Shown one piece after another: positions 34,736 to 48,371 of a stretch of DNA of 64,000 bases (within the stretch, counting starts at the first letter, position 1; each line of letters starts with the position of its first letter). Origin of the DNA: Calonectria ilicicola (Eukaryota > Ascomycota > Sordariomycetes > Hypocreales > Nectriaceae); assembly GCA_020809705.1 (NCBI GenBank), contig CP085825.1:4464001-4528000 (forward strand). Reading direction: 5' to 3'. The translations under genes were made by a program, and so were the position numbers. The notes beneath the pieces are model-generated. The model was not told where the DNA came from. It made no database searches and saw only the letters and a list, made by a program, of their open reading frames with translations.

Positions 34736-36792
34736 ATTGAGGGTGTAGCATCGATAAAGTCTTGGAAAGTTCACTATGCGTTTTTTCTTTTCCTTTTTTT
34801 CTAATTCGTAGTTTATCTATGGTTTTGTACCTAATTTGGGCACTGCTTTGGAAACTCTGCCGATCTCATTCCATCTGCTTCTCAGTGATTCGCTTTATAC
34901 CTGTTGATGTTGTGTGTTGACCAAGATGAATCTATTCCTTTTCGCAAATATACATAAAAAAACAGTAGGAATACCTTAGACCAGCGCGATTTCGTGCCCC
35001 GGTTTATTTATTGCTGTATATTGCATTTAAAAGGATTTAATTTCGCAACTCGGAATATTGCTCGATGTACGTATCCTTGCCATCTCGCCTCTTGACGAAT
35101 AGCCTAGATTAATAGATGCATATTGTTTGTACGCACGTATGGACCTGTCCATTTTACAAGCCTAAATACCTTGGTTTAGCAGTGATATCAATTAATTGAC
35201 AAGCTTGGAGGTTTGTGCTGGATAATTGAGCGGGAAAGTGGCTTTCGGGATCGTTTTCGCTTTCGTTATCGTAACCAATGGCATTCGCATAAACTTGGCA
35301 ATACTTGGCGGTGTATCTGTCTTTATGTTGCCAAAGTTATTTCAGCTTGGCTGGGTAGGTCTGGGCTCACGTGGGCTTTTTTGGGTTCATTCACGCCTTG
35401 GCTGCTACGATGGGAATTGAAGAGCATTACGTGGTGGATTGATTATGCAAAGGTGTTGTTGTCTGGCACAAAAAGAATAAGCGTACTTGCATCTGGCCGG
35501 AAAGTAATTAGGTTAGCATCTGAAAAGGTCTAAACTGGTTTGTTCTAAAAATGTCCGGTTGTGATGGAAATCGTTGACTATCGGAGGATATTGAACTAGC
35601 ACAGTGTTCTAACTAGGTTTTACTTGGCATGATGTGGAGTTGATGGTAGCGCCAACGGCGGAGATAGCAGTGCCAATGGCGGGGCAGGGTGCGATTGTGG
35701 AGGTGAGTGGTTGGTAATTGAAGGGTGAGAGTTGGATATTGGGGTTGAGCTGAGGAGAGAGAAAGAGAGAGAAAAAAAACAAGGGTCAACCGGAAAAAAG
35801 GAAACATGTCAGCATTGGCAACGGCTGTAAAATAAAAGGAGTCCCCTCTCATTCATTCGGGTCAGCTTGATAACGAACAGCGCAGTCAGTCGGGAAGAAC
35901 GGCGGGGACTAATGGGGTAAAAGCTGGCGGTGACAAAGTGACCGGCCGAGGGCGACGTGCGAAAGCAAGCAAGCGATGGCGGAGCGGCGAGCGGCACACG
36001 ACACGACCACAGCTAAATTGGAAAATGCGGGGATGTGATTGGCCCCCGGTGGCGCAAAGCACAAAGCCACGGGCGGGACGAAATTTTCCACGGGGTTCCT
36101 CCAGGGGACTCCCGGTGGTGGTGGGTGGTGCACCGCACTGCACTACGCTGCACTGACTGAGAACAGGGCAGGCAATTTATTCCGCATTCCGAGGTTGACC
36201 GAATATCCCCCCCGCCCGCGGAAGTGTCCAACAATAGCTTTTGTCACTTTGACTGATTGGGTCGGTGTTTATTATCGCAATTCGCTCATTGGCAAATGCT
36301 CCGGAAGCCGGGGGCCCTGTCTTACACGGTCTGACCCTGCCGTGACCCTCTGCGACCCTCTGCGACCCTCCCGCCGCCGCTTTCTGGACCAATTCGCTTC
36401 CGTCCTTTTCGGCACTCTTCTGCCTCCTACTCCTCGACCGCCATCCTTTTTCGCCTTCTGCTTTTTTCTTCTCCTTCTTTTTCTTTTCTAACCCTTCCTC
36501 TAATTCCCTGCAACTTCTCACCACTTGATCCCCCTTTGCACCAGTTCGATTCTGCTGCATTGCCCGTGTCGAGTGTGTTTCCAGCGCACCCAAAACATCC
36601 TGTGCCGCTTGTTCGAGACCCGGGCCATTCCGCTGATCCTCTAAGGCGGCCCCTCCGAAATTTTGGCCACCCTCCACCCATCGTGTCATCGCATCCCCGG
36701 CCACTTTTTCACCGGCTTCTTATACCTCTCACCCCCAGCGCCCACTTCTCGTCCCAATTCACCTCAGCCAGCCTTGAATCCAGTCGCCAACC
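34736..36792. other. 2 kb region upstream of hemB
   Basis: No gene is supported. The first 900 bases are AT-rich. The second half is GC-rich, then pyrimidine-rich close to hemB, consistent with a promoter and leader. GATTGG (inverted CCAAT) occurs at 36037-36042 and 36255-36260. A 10-bp unit (GACCCTCTGC-like) is repeated three times at 36341-36370. Confidence 0.5.
36341..36370. repeat. 10-bp tandem repeat upstream of hemB
   Basis: Three consecutive 10-base units of the form (C/T)GYGACCCTC lie about 420 bp before the hemB start codon. This may be chance low complexity or a repeated protein-binding site. Confidence 0.7.
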
Positions 36793-38043
<1,251 letters not shown>

Positions 38044-39363
38044 GCAATGAATGGTATGATTGGAAGGGCTAGCAATGAAGGTGTTGGGTGGCGTTTGCCT
38101 CATTTCTTTATTTTGTGAGTTTGGTATGACTTATGGTAAACGGAGCAGGAATCATCAACGCATGGAATGGGATAACGTATAATGGGCTTTTCGTTTTTGT
38201 CGCAAAAAGATACCCCACGAAAAGGGGTCATGTACAATTAAAAAACAAGTGGCTTGATATTTCATCGAGGTAGACTAACGCGTATGAGTCTCTATATACG
38301 CTGATAGATGGCGGCGGACTGCAATCAGACTCGCTGAGTTACAGCAAGATTGTTGAACAATAAACGCAATGCTTTCTTTGGAACTTGGATTCTACCAGTG
38401 ATACACATACATGATTTCTGGATTGTACAGTGATGGCGTAACGAGATCTTGTTTCGACAGAGCTCGCCAAGAGTAGGCCGCGAGTTTGTCTTGTTTCAAT
38501 ATTCGGAGATGCTACCTTGTATTTACGGCGAGCTGGGGGGTACGGCGGCATGGGTGGCCAGCGGTGATGACACCATGATTAAGCGGCGTTTGGTGGATCA
38601 GTTCTTGGTAGCGATGGATTGTGAAGCACGACAGGGGATGAGAAATTCTCCGGCCGCCTCCCATGTCCGGCCGCTTGTGGAGGCCGAGGAAATTTTGATG
38701 GGCCGTCAATCCTGAACAGGAGAGGGAGGTTGGATGCAACACTCAGTGCCAATCCCTCTTTTGGAGGAATTGCGATCAAAATTTTAAACGCATGTACTAT
38801 GCTATCAGAGGTGGTTGATTTGTCTGTTCGGCAACGAGGACGGAAATTGCCCCAACGGTTACTGACTGACAAGACAAGGTCGTCCAGTTTGCTGAGACCA
38901 AGCTGGCGACATTGCGAAAGAGGGAAGAGGGAGTCTGCTTACTGGGCTCAAAATGCCGTCGTTGTTTACGCATGCCTAATAAATTTGTGAAGCAGCTTTT
39001 TCGCCGTCGAACCACTGACAAACAAAAATCCCTATTTGCTTATGCATTGCTGCGTTGACCAGGAAGGAGTTCGAAATAGGGCCCTGGACGGTGTCGCCTA
39101 TGAAACAGAGGCCTGTTTAGAAGGGGAAACTGCTCGAAACGGAAACTGCTACCCATGCCTTCATGGACAAATGGCGCCACTTCTGACCCATTCGAGAGAA
39201 GGCGTGGGGCAATTTGTTTCAATGTTGCAATTGACCTGGGCGAATCTATTGACTCGGCTTGCTTCAGAAGTGTTCTTTTTTCTACTGTCAGATTTGTCGC
39301 GGTTGATGTGGTGAATGCTGACGCTTGTGAGGATGTGCCATAGCTTTCATCCATTGCCGACAT

Positions 39364-39467
39364 GAATTCCAGAAGTTAGTAAAAAAAAAAAAAAAAAAAA
39401 GGACACGAACGGGTAACCATGTGCTAACCAATAGATTTTTAATTGGTTCATCTTTGAATTCTAGAAG
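39364..39467. repeat. A20 tract between 12-bp direct repeats
   Basis: GAATTCCAGAAG (39364-39375) and GAATTCTAGAAG (39456-39467) match at 11 of 12 bases and flank 80 bp. That segment contains 20 consecutive A (39381-39400) and a small hairpin (39426-39432 with 39442-39448). On the minus strand it has a tRNA-like T-arm sequence just before the T20 run. The layout resembles a short retroposed or polymerase III-derived insertion with a target-site duplication. Confidence 0.5.
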
Positions 39468-40422
39468 GCTATGAATCTATCCAGGTGTCTCACGGGAGAC
39501 AAAATTTAAGTGCCTAGGGGTTAGCATGGATGGGACTCACTCTGGCAACCCAATGACGCAATATCGTGGGTAGATTTCTAGCGACAGACAGAAAGGTCAG
39601 AATTTCTATCTGAGGAGGGAAAAATCTTTAATGAAATGCACCAGTTGTGCGGGGCAATGAGCGTGGCTCCATCAGAGAATGCGATAACTACGGCGACGGG
39701 ACGATGTCTAAGTCAATCCCAATTCAAGCCTTGATGTGGCACTTTACCTTAGGGAACTCGGCAACAACTGTGCCAGGGGGAAAGGGTTCACTTTAGATCT
39801 GCACCTAGGGCACCCACATCAATACAAAGACCACCGTGGCCGTTGAAGCATAATTTGTGGTCGCGCAAAGCACCCGCCAAATTGGGCAGACAACAGTCGG
39901 GGTTCAATTTGGAAATGATTACAGATTGTTGATCACTGAGGAGTCACCGGTTGGGTTGCATGACTTGGTTGTGACCTGGCCTCAACAACCATCACAGGGT
40001 TATAGTGCGCCAGTCTAATTGATTGATGATGGCCATTTAGCACTAGATAGGGCGAGGTCCATTGCGGAGACGTTTAAACAAAACGGGCCACCCCGTATGT
40101 TGATTCTGGCTCCCTTTGACAGAATTCTTGGCTCTATCCAGCGTTATGCTCACTGTTCAGTAGGCCAAGCGGCAGGGCCTGCGGCTAGGTTTTCAGTGGC
40201 ATCGGGGGAGGCGTTGTGGCTTTCCAACGTCTTGCATCTGGCGAGGCCCACTAGCCGTATGAGGTTACGGTTGGAGCGGTTTGATGGGGACAGCCAGAAG
40301 CTGTCAGACACTGATTGTCAATGGTATGGGCTCGGCTTGGCATGCCCCAAGAGGCGCTGCGATTTGCCGATTGGCATGTGCATGGGTTCCAGAATCGAAC
40401 TCTGGATGATAGTGAAACGACC

Positions 40423-40469
40423 TTCTGTAACTCGCCTCCCCCAGGCTCCGCTGACGGGGTGTTACAGAA
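40423..40469. repeat. 9-bp perfect inverted repeat
   Basis: TTCTGTAAC at 40423-40431 is the reverse complement of GTTACAGAA at 40461-40469, with a 29-base C/G-rich loop. It could form a hairpin in RNA. No gene overlaps it. Confidence 0.6.
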
Positions 40470-40603
40470 CCAAGTGTGGCATCATCTGACGGCCGACAGG
40501 GAAAGGCTGGCTGCCGACAATAAAAGTCGAGGCGAACCGGTGCTTGTTTTTATTTTCCTTCTTCGCACTTGTAGATGAGCACAGAATGTAATAAAGCTAG
40601 TTA

Positions 40604-40632
40604 GCGGTGGCGGCGGCGGCGGCGGCAGCAGC
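40604..40632. repeat. (GGC)n-rich trinucleotide run
   Basis: About seven GGC units are followed by AGC units. It is a simple repeat in a non-coding region. Confidence 0.8.
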
Positions 40633-43000
40633 GACGAACAAACACGAAAAAAGGAAGAGGCCGTGTTGGTCTCACTAGCATTGGTGCATTGTTTCTCGTT
40701 CCTGTAGATCGATGCTAATGTGAGTAAGCCATCCCCCCCTCAAAGTCTCCCCCCGTTTCTCTCTTGTAGCGCTGCAAAGGGGCGCCAGCCGTGATCCGCT
40801 AAACCATTGGCCCAGAAGGGCACGCGCGTTTGTCGCCATGTCCCTGTGGCCGGCACCTCCCTTGCGCAGGCCCTGACAAAGAACCGGGGCAGCTCTGGAG
40901 GAAACCGCCTAAACACTATGGGATCCGGCAAGCGGGGGCCGAGATCGACGGAGAAGCTTACTCGATGGACGTCACGATGGGGCTCGTTACCAGCCCCGAC
41001 GGGACTGCGACAGCAGCACTGGAAAGCCTAATTGGCGAGTCCAGGTTTTGGTACAGCTACCTAAGACGACTCCTTAATATGGGGGTTTTCCAAGTAGAGG
41101 ATACGAGAACCACCAGTGCACATGACGAGCGATGAGACGTGTTGAAATGGCATTTCCCCCCAGCTCTCGTTCTGCTTGCCCGATATCCAGGTCGTTGTTG
41201 ATAGGGGATGTCTAGAAGACACTGGCTGCATGAAGCCGAAAGATGACGTGCGACGAGGCAAAGATGAAAAGACAAAAAAGAAGCGTATTTTGCCCATACT
41301 ACGGTACTGTACCTCTCACATCGAGCAGCAACCCAATTCGTGCCCCTCTCTCCACGCTGACCCTGTCTCGCCTACTCTATCCGTAGCACTGAAGGTTGGT
41401 GGTCGGGCGCTTGGCTTCCGTTGCCAGGGATGTCCAGCGCATCTCACTGGCTGGCTGCGCTGTTCGGGTGCTGTTTCTGGACAAAAGTGCTACGCTGCAG
41501 AGGCGGCTCCCTTTTTATTCTGAAACGCCAATCCATAATTCCACAACCGATAATCCGGCGTTCCATCCACGGTCCGGTTTTAGGTTTCTTTTTGTGTCTG
41601 GCAAGGCCGCTGAGCAAAAGTCAACAACCGACGCCGTTGTGATGTTGGATGCTGCTGCTGCACATGTGCCGCGCTGCTGTTCGGGATTGGGTGTATGGCT
41701 ATACAATTACAAGGGCGGCCAGCGCTTTGCTGTACATGTGCCGCCCTGAACAGCTTCTCAACAAGCGCTGTGTCTCTCTCAGCCTGCACACCTGGTTGGC
41801 TCGTGCTGACGCCTTTGGGACAAATGTGTGTGCCAATGGCTGAGCCTCGCGCGTAGCTGCTACCCCAGCCAGGGCTCACCATCATCCCTTCACCAACCAG
41901 GCCGTGCCTAGACTTTTCGGGTCTCGGAAACGCAGGCAGCGTCTCTGTCGTTACGTGCTCAAGGGATCGCAGAGAACACACGTCAAATGCTGACAGCATA
42001 TGTTCCTGCAGCTTTCTACTTGCTTCCCGACCGCAAGCTAGCTCGCCGCCCTGAGGCCGATGCAGGGAGGCAGGTAAGCTATAGATCACCGTCGTCCAGT
42101 ATACCTGTTTAATATATACAAGCCTGCTGGCAAGGCGCCCAGGCCCGGCTATACGGGTGGGGTGGGCGACAAGGGATCAGGTACATCGTATATATCGATG
42201 TGTTGGTGGTGTGGGCTCAGTGGTGGAGACGTCGTGTGAAGGATGTATGTCGCAACACCCGTGGTAAAACAAGTACATTCTATGTGAAGGGGGCCACCTG
42301 AAAGGGATTTTCGTTTGGCCTGGGCTCGGGTATGATCCGTAGCTACTCTATACAATACAACACTGTTCTCACTTCCCCAGACAAGCTCCCATCCCTCTCC
42401 TCTCCCACAGCCACCACCTACCTGCCTCCTCTTCATCCTCCCTCCAACCATCCAGCCATCCAAGTCCCTGGCTTCAACTCTCTAGCATTCACTCACCCAA
42501 CTCGCCCATTCGCTTATTTCGTGTGTGTGTCCGGCTGTTTTCACATTGCGCCCCTCGTCTTCCACGGCCGCCTTCTTCTTGGTTCTAGAAGCATTCTTGT
42601 TCGTGGGATTACTGGTTCAACAGCCCTAGGGCGCATATTCATTCTTTTGGCCCCCCCGCCGGTCGCATACTCGGCTTAATGATATCAATACATACCATAC
42701 CAGCCTGAGTCAAGAGACAAGGACCCTCCCTCGCCGCCACATCTCTTGAGCCTCATTCCTTCCTTCGTTGACGCCTGTGCTCCTTCCCTGATTGCAACCG
42801 GGGTTACGCAGGACCCTCTTCTGCCGGCAACCACTTTCCCTCTTTACCTCAGCTTCTCTCCACCTTTTGCTTCCAACTCATACTTATTCCTTTTCCTCTA
42901 TCCTCTATTCTCTTCCTCTTCTACTTCTTATTCCGTCAAGTCTCCTCCCATTCCCCCCTCCGCCTTGTCTCACCAGTGTAATTAACACTGCCGCCAAATC

Positions 43001-44616
43001 ATGGACGGCCCCTCCCCCACTCACCCACCTCCATTCGAGGAAGAGAAGATGGGCCTTCTCGACGAACGATCACTATCGTCGGATGCTGAGAGCGATCCTG
43101 GAGTCCTTGAGCTGGATCAGCGTCGGTCTACTGGGAAATGGCTGGTCTATCTCCTATCACCCCTAGGTTTTCTTCGTTCTTTAAACTGGCGGACCGTCAT
43201 TGTTCGTCTAGCCTGGTTCTTCGTCCCCAGCTTCCTCCAGGGCCGCCACATGCGTGAACAGATTCGACCAGCAAAAGTCTCTCCGACCGCCTATCTCGAT
43301 GGAATGCGAGGCCTCGCCGCTCTTTTTGTCTTTTTCTGCCATTACACTTACCAAGGCTTCAGAATTGCCTTCAGCTGGGGCGCTAACAATGACCACTATG
43401 ATATCCTCAAGTTGCCCATCATTCGACTATGGTACTCGGGTCCCGCCGCCGTCTCCGTCTTCTTTGTCATCTCCGGTTATGCGCTATCTTACCGACCACT
43501 TAAACTCATTCGAAACCGCAATACCAAGGACTTTTCAACCGCAATGAGTTCCATGGTATTTCGTCGATTTGTCCGTCTGTTTGCCCCAACCACAGCATCC
43601 ACCATGTTGGTCGTTATCCTGCTTCGACTTGGCGCATATGAACCAACTCGAGAGTTTTCCGGCGACCGAACATACATGAGAAACGTTGTTGAGCCCCATC
43701 CTGCTCGATTTCCAGATGCCTGGGAACAGTGGAAGAACTGGGCATGGGCCACATACAACATGATTCATGTTTTCGGCTGGGAAGAGCAAGGTGGACGTAA
43801 TCGTACGTACTCTACAATTAACACCCTTTCTAGTCGTAATAGCTAACACAGTTTGCAGCCTATGACGTTCACTTGTGGACAATTCCCATGGAGTACCGAT
43901 GCTCTCTTTACCTTTTCCTCGTCATTATGGGTACTGCCCGCCTTCGAACAACTTGGAGATATATCACTCTCGGCACCATTCTTTTGTTTACCTATCGTCA
44001 CTCTCGATGGGAGTTGGTCATGTTTCTCTTCGGTATGGGTCTAGCTGAGTGGGACCATATCCGAGGTGCTCACGTCCCTGCACCTGCTCTACCCACCGAC
44101 AGCAAACCTTCACCCGCTGGAAGTAAAATCAAGAGTATCTTCTTCAACCTAGTCGCAATCGCGGGTCTTTATCTCTTGACTTTCCCAGATGACGGTTGGG
44201 GAACCTCTCCTGGTTGGGTTTGGCTCGGATCTATGATTCCAGAGTGGTGGTCGACCGACAAGTTCAGATTTTGGCAAGGCATTGGTGCAGTCGTGTTCAT
44301 CATTGGAGTCGCGCGGTCAGCCTTTTGGCTTCGATTCTTTAACTCAGCCATTGTCCAATACTTTGGCAAGATTTCATATGCGCTATACCTCATGCACGGT
44401 ATTTCCATGCATGTGATTGGCTATCACTGGGAGAAAATGGCTTGGGGCATCACTGGTGTTGAGGGAAATGCCTACACCTGGGGATGGGCCCTGGGTGCCG
44501 TCTTTTGCGTTCCTACCGTTATCTGGTGTGCCGACATTTTCTGGCGGGCTGTAGATATTCCTACAGTCAAGCTGGGCAAGTGGGTCGAAAACAAGCTCAT
44601 TGTCAAGGACAATTAG
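43001..44616 (+). CDS. Membrane acyltransferase, acyltransferase-3 family
   Basis: Exons 43001-43802 and 43859-44616 give 519 residues, joined within GGRNPYDVHLWTIPMEYR. After a cytosolic N-terminus of about 60 residues, around ten hydrophobic segments follow, including AALFVFFCHYTYQGF, AAVSVFFVISGYALSY, STMLVVILLRLGAY, SIFFNLVAIAGLYLLTF and YALYLMHGISMHVIGY. The order AYLDGMRGLAAL, then VFFCHYT with its His, then FFVISGY, then WTIPMEY, is that of PF01757 acyltransferases. These move acyl groups onto small molecules or surface glycans in membranes. The substrate here is unknown. The leader upstream (42330-43000) is pyrimidine-rich. It is convergent with the amidohydrolase gene. Confidence 0.93.
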
Positions 44617-45054
44617 AAGATGTTGGCTTGAGTCGAGCAGTATTTACTTTTCATTTGTTACGAAATATCTACTAGGTTTTGGGGGTTTGGAGTCGGACAT
44701 GGAATTTCGGGATACAAGGGCTATCTATAAACGGCGTCGAATGGTTGGAAATTTTGGGACGGCCTACTTCAACGGACACGGATGAAGACTGTGGGGAGAA
44801 GAATACCAAAACTTATCTGAAGCTATCAACCATGGGCTTTCAGTGCTCTGTAGCCAGCATAACAATAAAAAATTCAATCTTCCTTTGTGTAAATTTAAGC
44901 CATCTAGATCGTGACGTTTTGGGTTGTCTCATCTACTCTTGCTAGCAGCTGACTAACGGGCAGTTTTTACATCAAATAGTACAACTTCAATTTTCATCAT
45001 CTATCCAATTTGAGAAATATCGTGGACTCCAAACTCCTGTTTCGTGTCATGACA
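44617..45054. other. Convergent 3' intergenic region
   Basis: A 438-bp AT-rich spacer between the acyltransferase and amidohydrolase genes, with AATAAA-like sequence near 44861. It should hold both 3' UTRs; nothing else is seen. Confidence 0.5.
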
Positions 45055-46937
45055 TCATTCTAGCCGAGAATATACTCTCTTGCCGGCAACCCAGGTCTCT
45101 TTAACGGTGGTCAAGGTGCGCAGATCCTCTACGGCAAGCGACTCGACCGGGTGGTCCAAGACGACCCAATCAGCCAAAGCACCCTCCTTGATGACACCGG
45201 CGCGCCCGTCGAGGAAAGCCCCGTACGCCGGCGCCACGGTGAATCCCCACAGCGCCTCGTCCAATCTCAGCGCCTCCTCGGCGTACCAGCCGTCGGGCCC
45301 ACCATCGGCGCCACGGCCGGTGGCGGGGCTCCGGCGGGCCACGGCGGCGTAAATTCCGTGGAACGGGTTCGGAGGCTCAACGGGGAAGTCGGACCCCAGG
45401 ACGGGCTGGGCAGGAAGCAGGGAGCGCATGCGGTAGGCCGATTCAGCAAGGCGGCGCTCGCCCAGGCGGTCCAGCGCATACTTCATGTCGGAGGTGGCGT
45501 GGGTGGGCTGGATAGAAGGGATAATGCCCAGCGAGTGGATGCGGCGCTGGTCGTCCGGGTGTATAATCTGCGAGTGCTCGATGCGGAAGCGGTGGCGGTC
45601 CTGGCAGCCGGCCAGGGCGTGTACTTGGTCTTGGGCGGGCTTGGCTGCGTCCTCGGGACACTCCTGGGCGAGGGCAGCCTCGAGGGCGTCGACGGCGTTG
45701 CGGTTGGCCAAGTCGCCAATGGCGTGGATGTTGACCTGGTATCCGTCGGCGGCCCAGCGCTTGGTGACTTCGGCCAGAGCAGAAGCGTTGATGAGCATGG
45801 AGCCTGACGTCCAAGGGTGGTCTGTATAGGGCTCAATCATGGCGCTGCCCCAACTGCCCAGTGCGCCATCTATGTTTGCAATGTTAGTAGCTACACGATT
45901 TTGAGATGTATAGTCAAGGACGGGTTACCAGCAAAGAGCTTGACGCTCCGAACGGAAAAGCGGTCGTCGTCGCGGGAGAACTTGACAGCATCATCGGGGC
46001 AGTAAGTGTTGCGCACATCACACTCGAGCATGGAGTACACGCGGAGGGTCCAGTCGTCGGTATTTGCCAGCTCCGAGAACAAAATCAGGTTTCCTGGTGT
46101 GGCGCCAGCATCGTGCATGCCTACGAGTCCAACCTCGTTTAGTTTCTGCATGGCCGACTTGACATGGAGAGCTTTGGTTTCGGGGCCGGGTTTGGGCCAG
46201 AGCTCCATGATCAGGTCCATGGCATTGTCACAGAAGACACCCATGCCGGGTTCACGAATGATTTCACCACCAGGGATAGTCTCTGGAAGGTCTGTAGGGA
46301 GCAATTCAAGAACAGCCTGTGATACCCAAGTGCAGTGGACATCGATCCGATCCAGCATCATGTAGATGCCGCGGAGTTCCTCGTCTTGTTCAAAGTCGGC
46401 CTTGACGAATGAATCTAGTTAGAAAAAACGCCATGACCTACAAATAAGCAGGGCCAATTGGTAACTCACCGCGGTAGGCATACGGCCGAAAAAGGTCTGG
46501 TCCCAACCAACACCGCGAACCCAGTTCTCCTTGGATCCAGCTCCAGGGTTATTGGCGAGATATGCCTTGGTGCGAGATCGGACTTCGTCAAGTGTTTCCG
46601 AGCCAAAGAGATCAACCGAGTGAAGAAACTCTCCATACTGCAGTAAATGGCCATGGCCGTCCCAAAGACCGGGTATAACATATCCATCAAGAATCTGAGC
46701 ATCAGCAGGCCCGTTATCGGAGGGTGACCAGACGTTTTTAAAGACGCCGTCAGCCACGGAAAAGCAACGAGCAGCAGGCTGCGCCGAATCATGGGTCCTA
46801 ACGCCCTTGGAGCAGTACGTCACAGCATCTTCGCGGCCGAGAGGTTGCTGCTGAAGGCGGTATGCAACTGCCAAAGCAACAACGACGATGGGCAGGATCA
46901 GGCCCCATTTGAACGTTGAAGCCGCGCCACCGCCCAT
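45055..46937 (-). CDS. Membrane-anchored amidohydrolase (Amidohydro_3, YtcJ-like)
   Basis: Minus-strand exons 46937-46470, 46400-45929 and 45869-45055 give 584 residues. Metal-site motifs of the superfamily are visible: DGHGH with H95 and H97; IHAIGD with H362; RIEH with H412; and LGSDFP with D474. A hydrophobic segment at 11-26 (WGLILPIVVVALAVAY) is a probable signal anchor, so the enzyme likely faces the secretory lumen or outside. Intron 1 needs the CAAG acceptor at 46401; the TAG two bases after the branch CTAAC is too close and would break the frame. An upstream in-frame ATG at 47009 exists, but 46937 puts the anchor at the usual place. Members hydrolyse amides or related C-N bonds; the substrate is unknown. 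Confidence 0.92.
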
Positions 46938-47595
46938 TTTTGTCTTGGGATATCGATTGAGTGGACGGCTGACTTCCGTCAGGACAAGTACCAAACAAGC
47001 ACGGGTCAATCAAGACACTTTTTGAGGCAGTGAATCAAGCAAAGTCACTTTTGCCAAATCATAATGCAAATGAGCAACTCCTCCACTGAGTGAATACTCA
47101 TGATAGAGGGGGACTTGCAGATAACCCCGTCGTCCTATCGATAAGCCGTTTTTTTGAGGCCCACATGCATGTCCCGCTTATTTTCTGCTGGGTTAACATA
47201 ACAATCCGGGGAAGCTGGAACATGATCTACAGCGGAAGTAAATGTGTAGATCCATGATGCAAATACGGACAATGCAAGTAAACCTAGGATTTCATCATGC
47301 TCTCGCTCCCACGTTTGGGTTCCGGCCGTGTCAAACGTCACTGCTTGTCAGTTCCCACATGCACGTAAAAAACATGGCCATCGTTTCATGGCGGCCGCCA
47401 TGAAGCAGACAAACTAGTAAATGGCATGTGCATGTCACCCTTTGGCAACGAGCAAATAATCATGTCCCACGTCTTTTTCGCCGCCTTTCCAGTCGTCCTC
47501 GCTCGGTCTAATTCTTTCTCCGCCCCTTGCATCACGTTTCAGCACACCGCGGCCGGGAATCGCCACTCAACGGGGAAGAAGGAGCAAAAGAAGCA

Positions 47596-47628
47596 GAAGA
47601 AGAAGAAGAAGAAGAAGAAGAAGAAGAA
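47596..47628. repeat. (GAA)11 microsatellite
   Basis: About eleven GAA units in a row, running into an A tract. All reading frames over it give spurious Lys/Glu/Arg or Phe/Leu runs. Confidence 0.9.
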
Positions 47629-48244
47629 AAAATAAGATTTCCAAAACGGATACAACCGCGGGTAACCTTGTGCCGCCCACACGCCGAGCGTGCGCATCAT
47701 TTTCACGGACCCCGCGGGGTTCCTGCGAGACAAACTCGGGATACTGTCGCAATCCTCGCAAATTTCGCATCTGATTAAATCTCACGCCATGTGGTTCCAT
47801 CGGCCTATCCGATGCCCAGTCAGCACCAAGCGGGTTCGCATCCGTCAGCCCTTCCCGCATGTGTTTGAGGCTTCCAGCACAACCTCTGATGCACAACTAT
47901 CGGGAGCTTTGGACTAGGAGAAAGCGGAGCAATCCAAACCCCCGTACCAACCCCCCCCGGTCTCAGCCGCAAGGCAAAACCTCTGAATCATTCAGTGATG
48001 ACAGTAAGCCTGGAATCACAATCTTGACCAAGGGAGGAAATGTATCCTTCTTGGTTTGAACCATGCTTGTCGTAACTTACAATCTAAGTTTGGTATTTCC
48101 AGTTAGCAAGGCGTATATCTTTCCGCAGGCTTCCATCCAGACAATCCGTTTCCCTCAACCTGAGTCACTGCAATAATTGGTTTATCCATCCTAGTCACAA
48201 CCACTTTTTAAAGCTCTGGTGGGGGATGGCTGTCCCTATTTGGG

Positions 48245-48251
48245 TATATAA
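48245..48251 (+). promoter_or_regulatory. TATA box of the phosphatase gene
   Basis: TATATAA lies 121 bp upstream of the start codon at 48372 in an otherwise mixed-composition region, the usual distance for a fungal TATA element. Confidence 0.55.
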
Positions 48252-48371
48252 CCCTTGCCTCTTGCTCGTGTAGTTCCTAGCCCAATCTCGTGTGTCCTCA
48301 TCTTCATCCAGTATAAGCCGGACAGCCATAACCAATATCACACCCTTCGTTTAGTAGGATAACCCAACACC

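Larger units (their letters stand above)
38044..43000. other. 5 kb gene-poor region
   Basis: ORFs up to about 170 codons occur on both strands, but none has a recognisable domain or a plausible exon structure. It contains an A20 tract flanked by short direct repeats (39364-39467), an inverted repeat (40423-40469), a GGC-rich run (40604-40632) and, from about 42330, the pyrimidine-rich promoter/leader of the acyltransferase gene. No transposase or reverse transcriptase fragment was seen. Confidence 0.5.
46938..48371. other. Divergent intergenic region, amidohydrolase / phosphatase
   Basis: A 1.4-kb spacer between divergent genes with no coding signal. It includes a (GAA)n microsatellite at 47596-47628 and a TATA box at 48245-48251 for the phosphatase gene. 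Confidence 0.5.

Noticed and set aside
40019..40489. A 156-codon + strand ORF in the 38-43 kb gap
   Set aside because: No domain, unusual residue use, and it covers the inverted repeat; not supportable.
45151..45807. A 218-codon + strand ORF within the amidohydrolase gene
   Set aside because: Antisense to a clear catalytic domain with all metal-site motifs.
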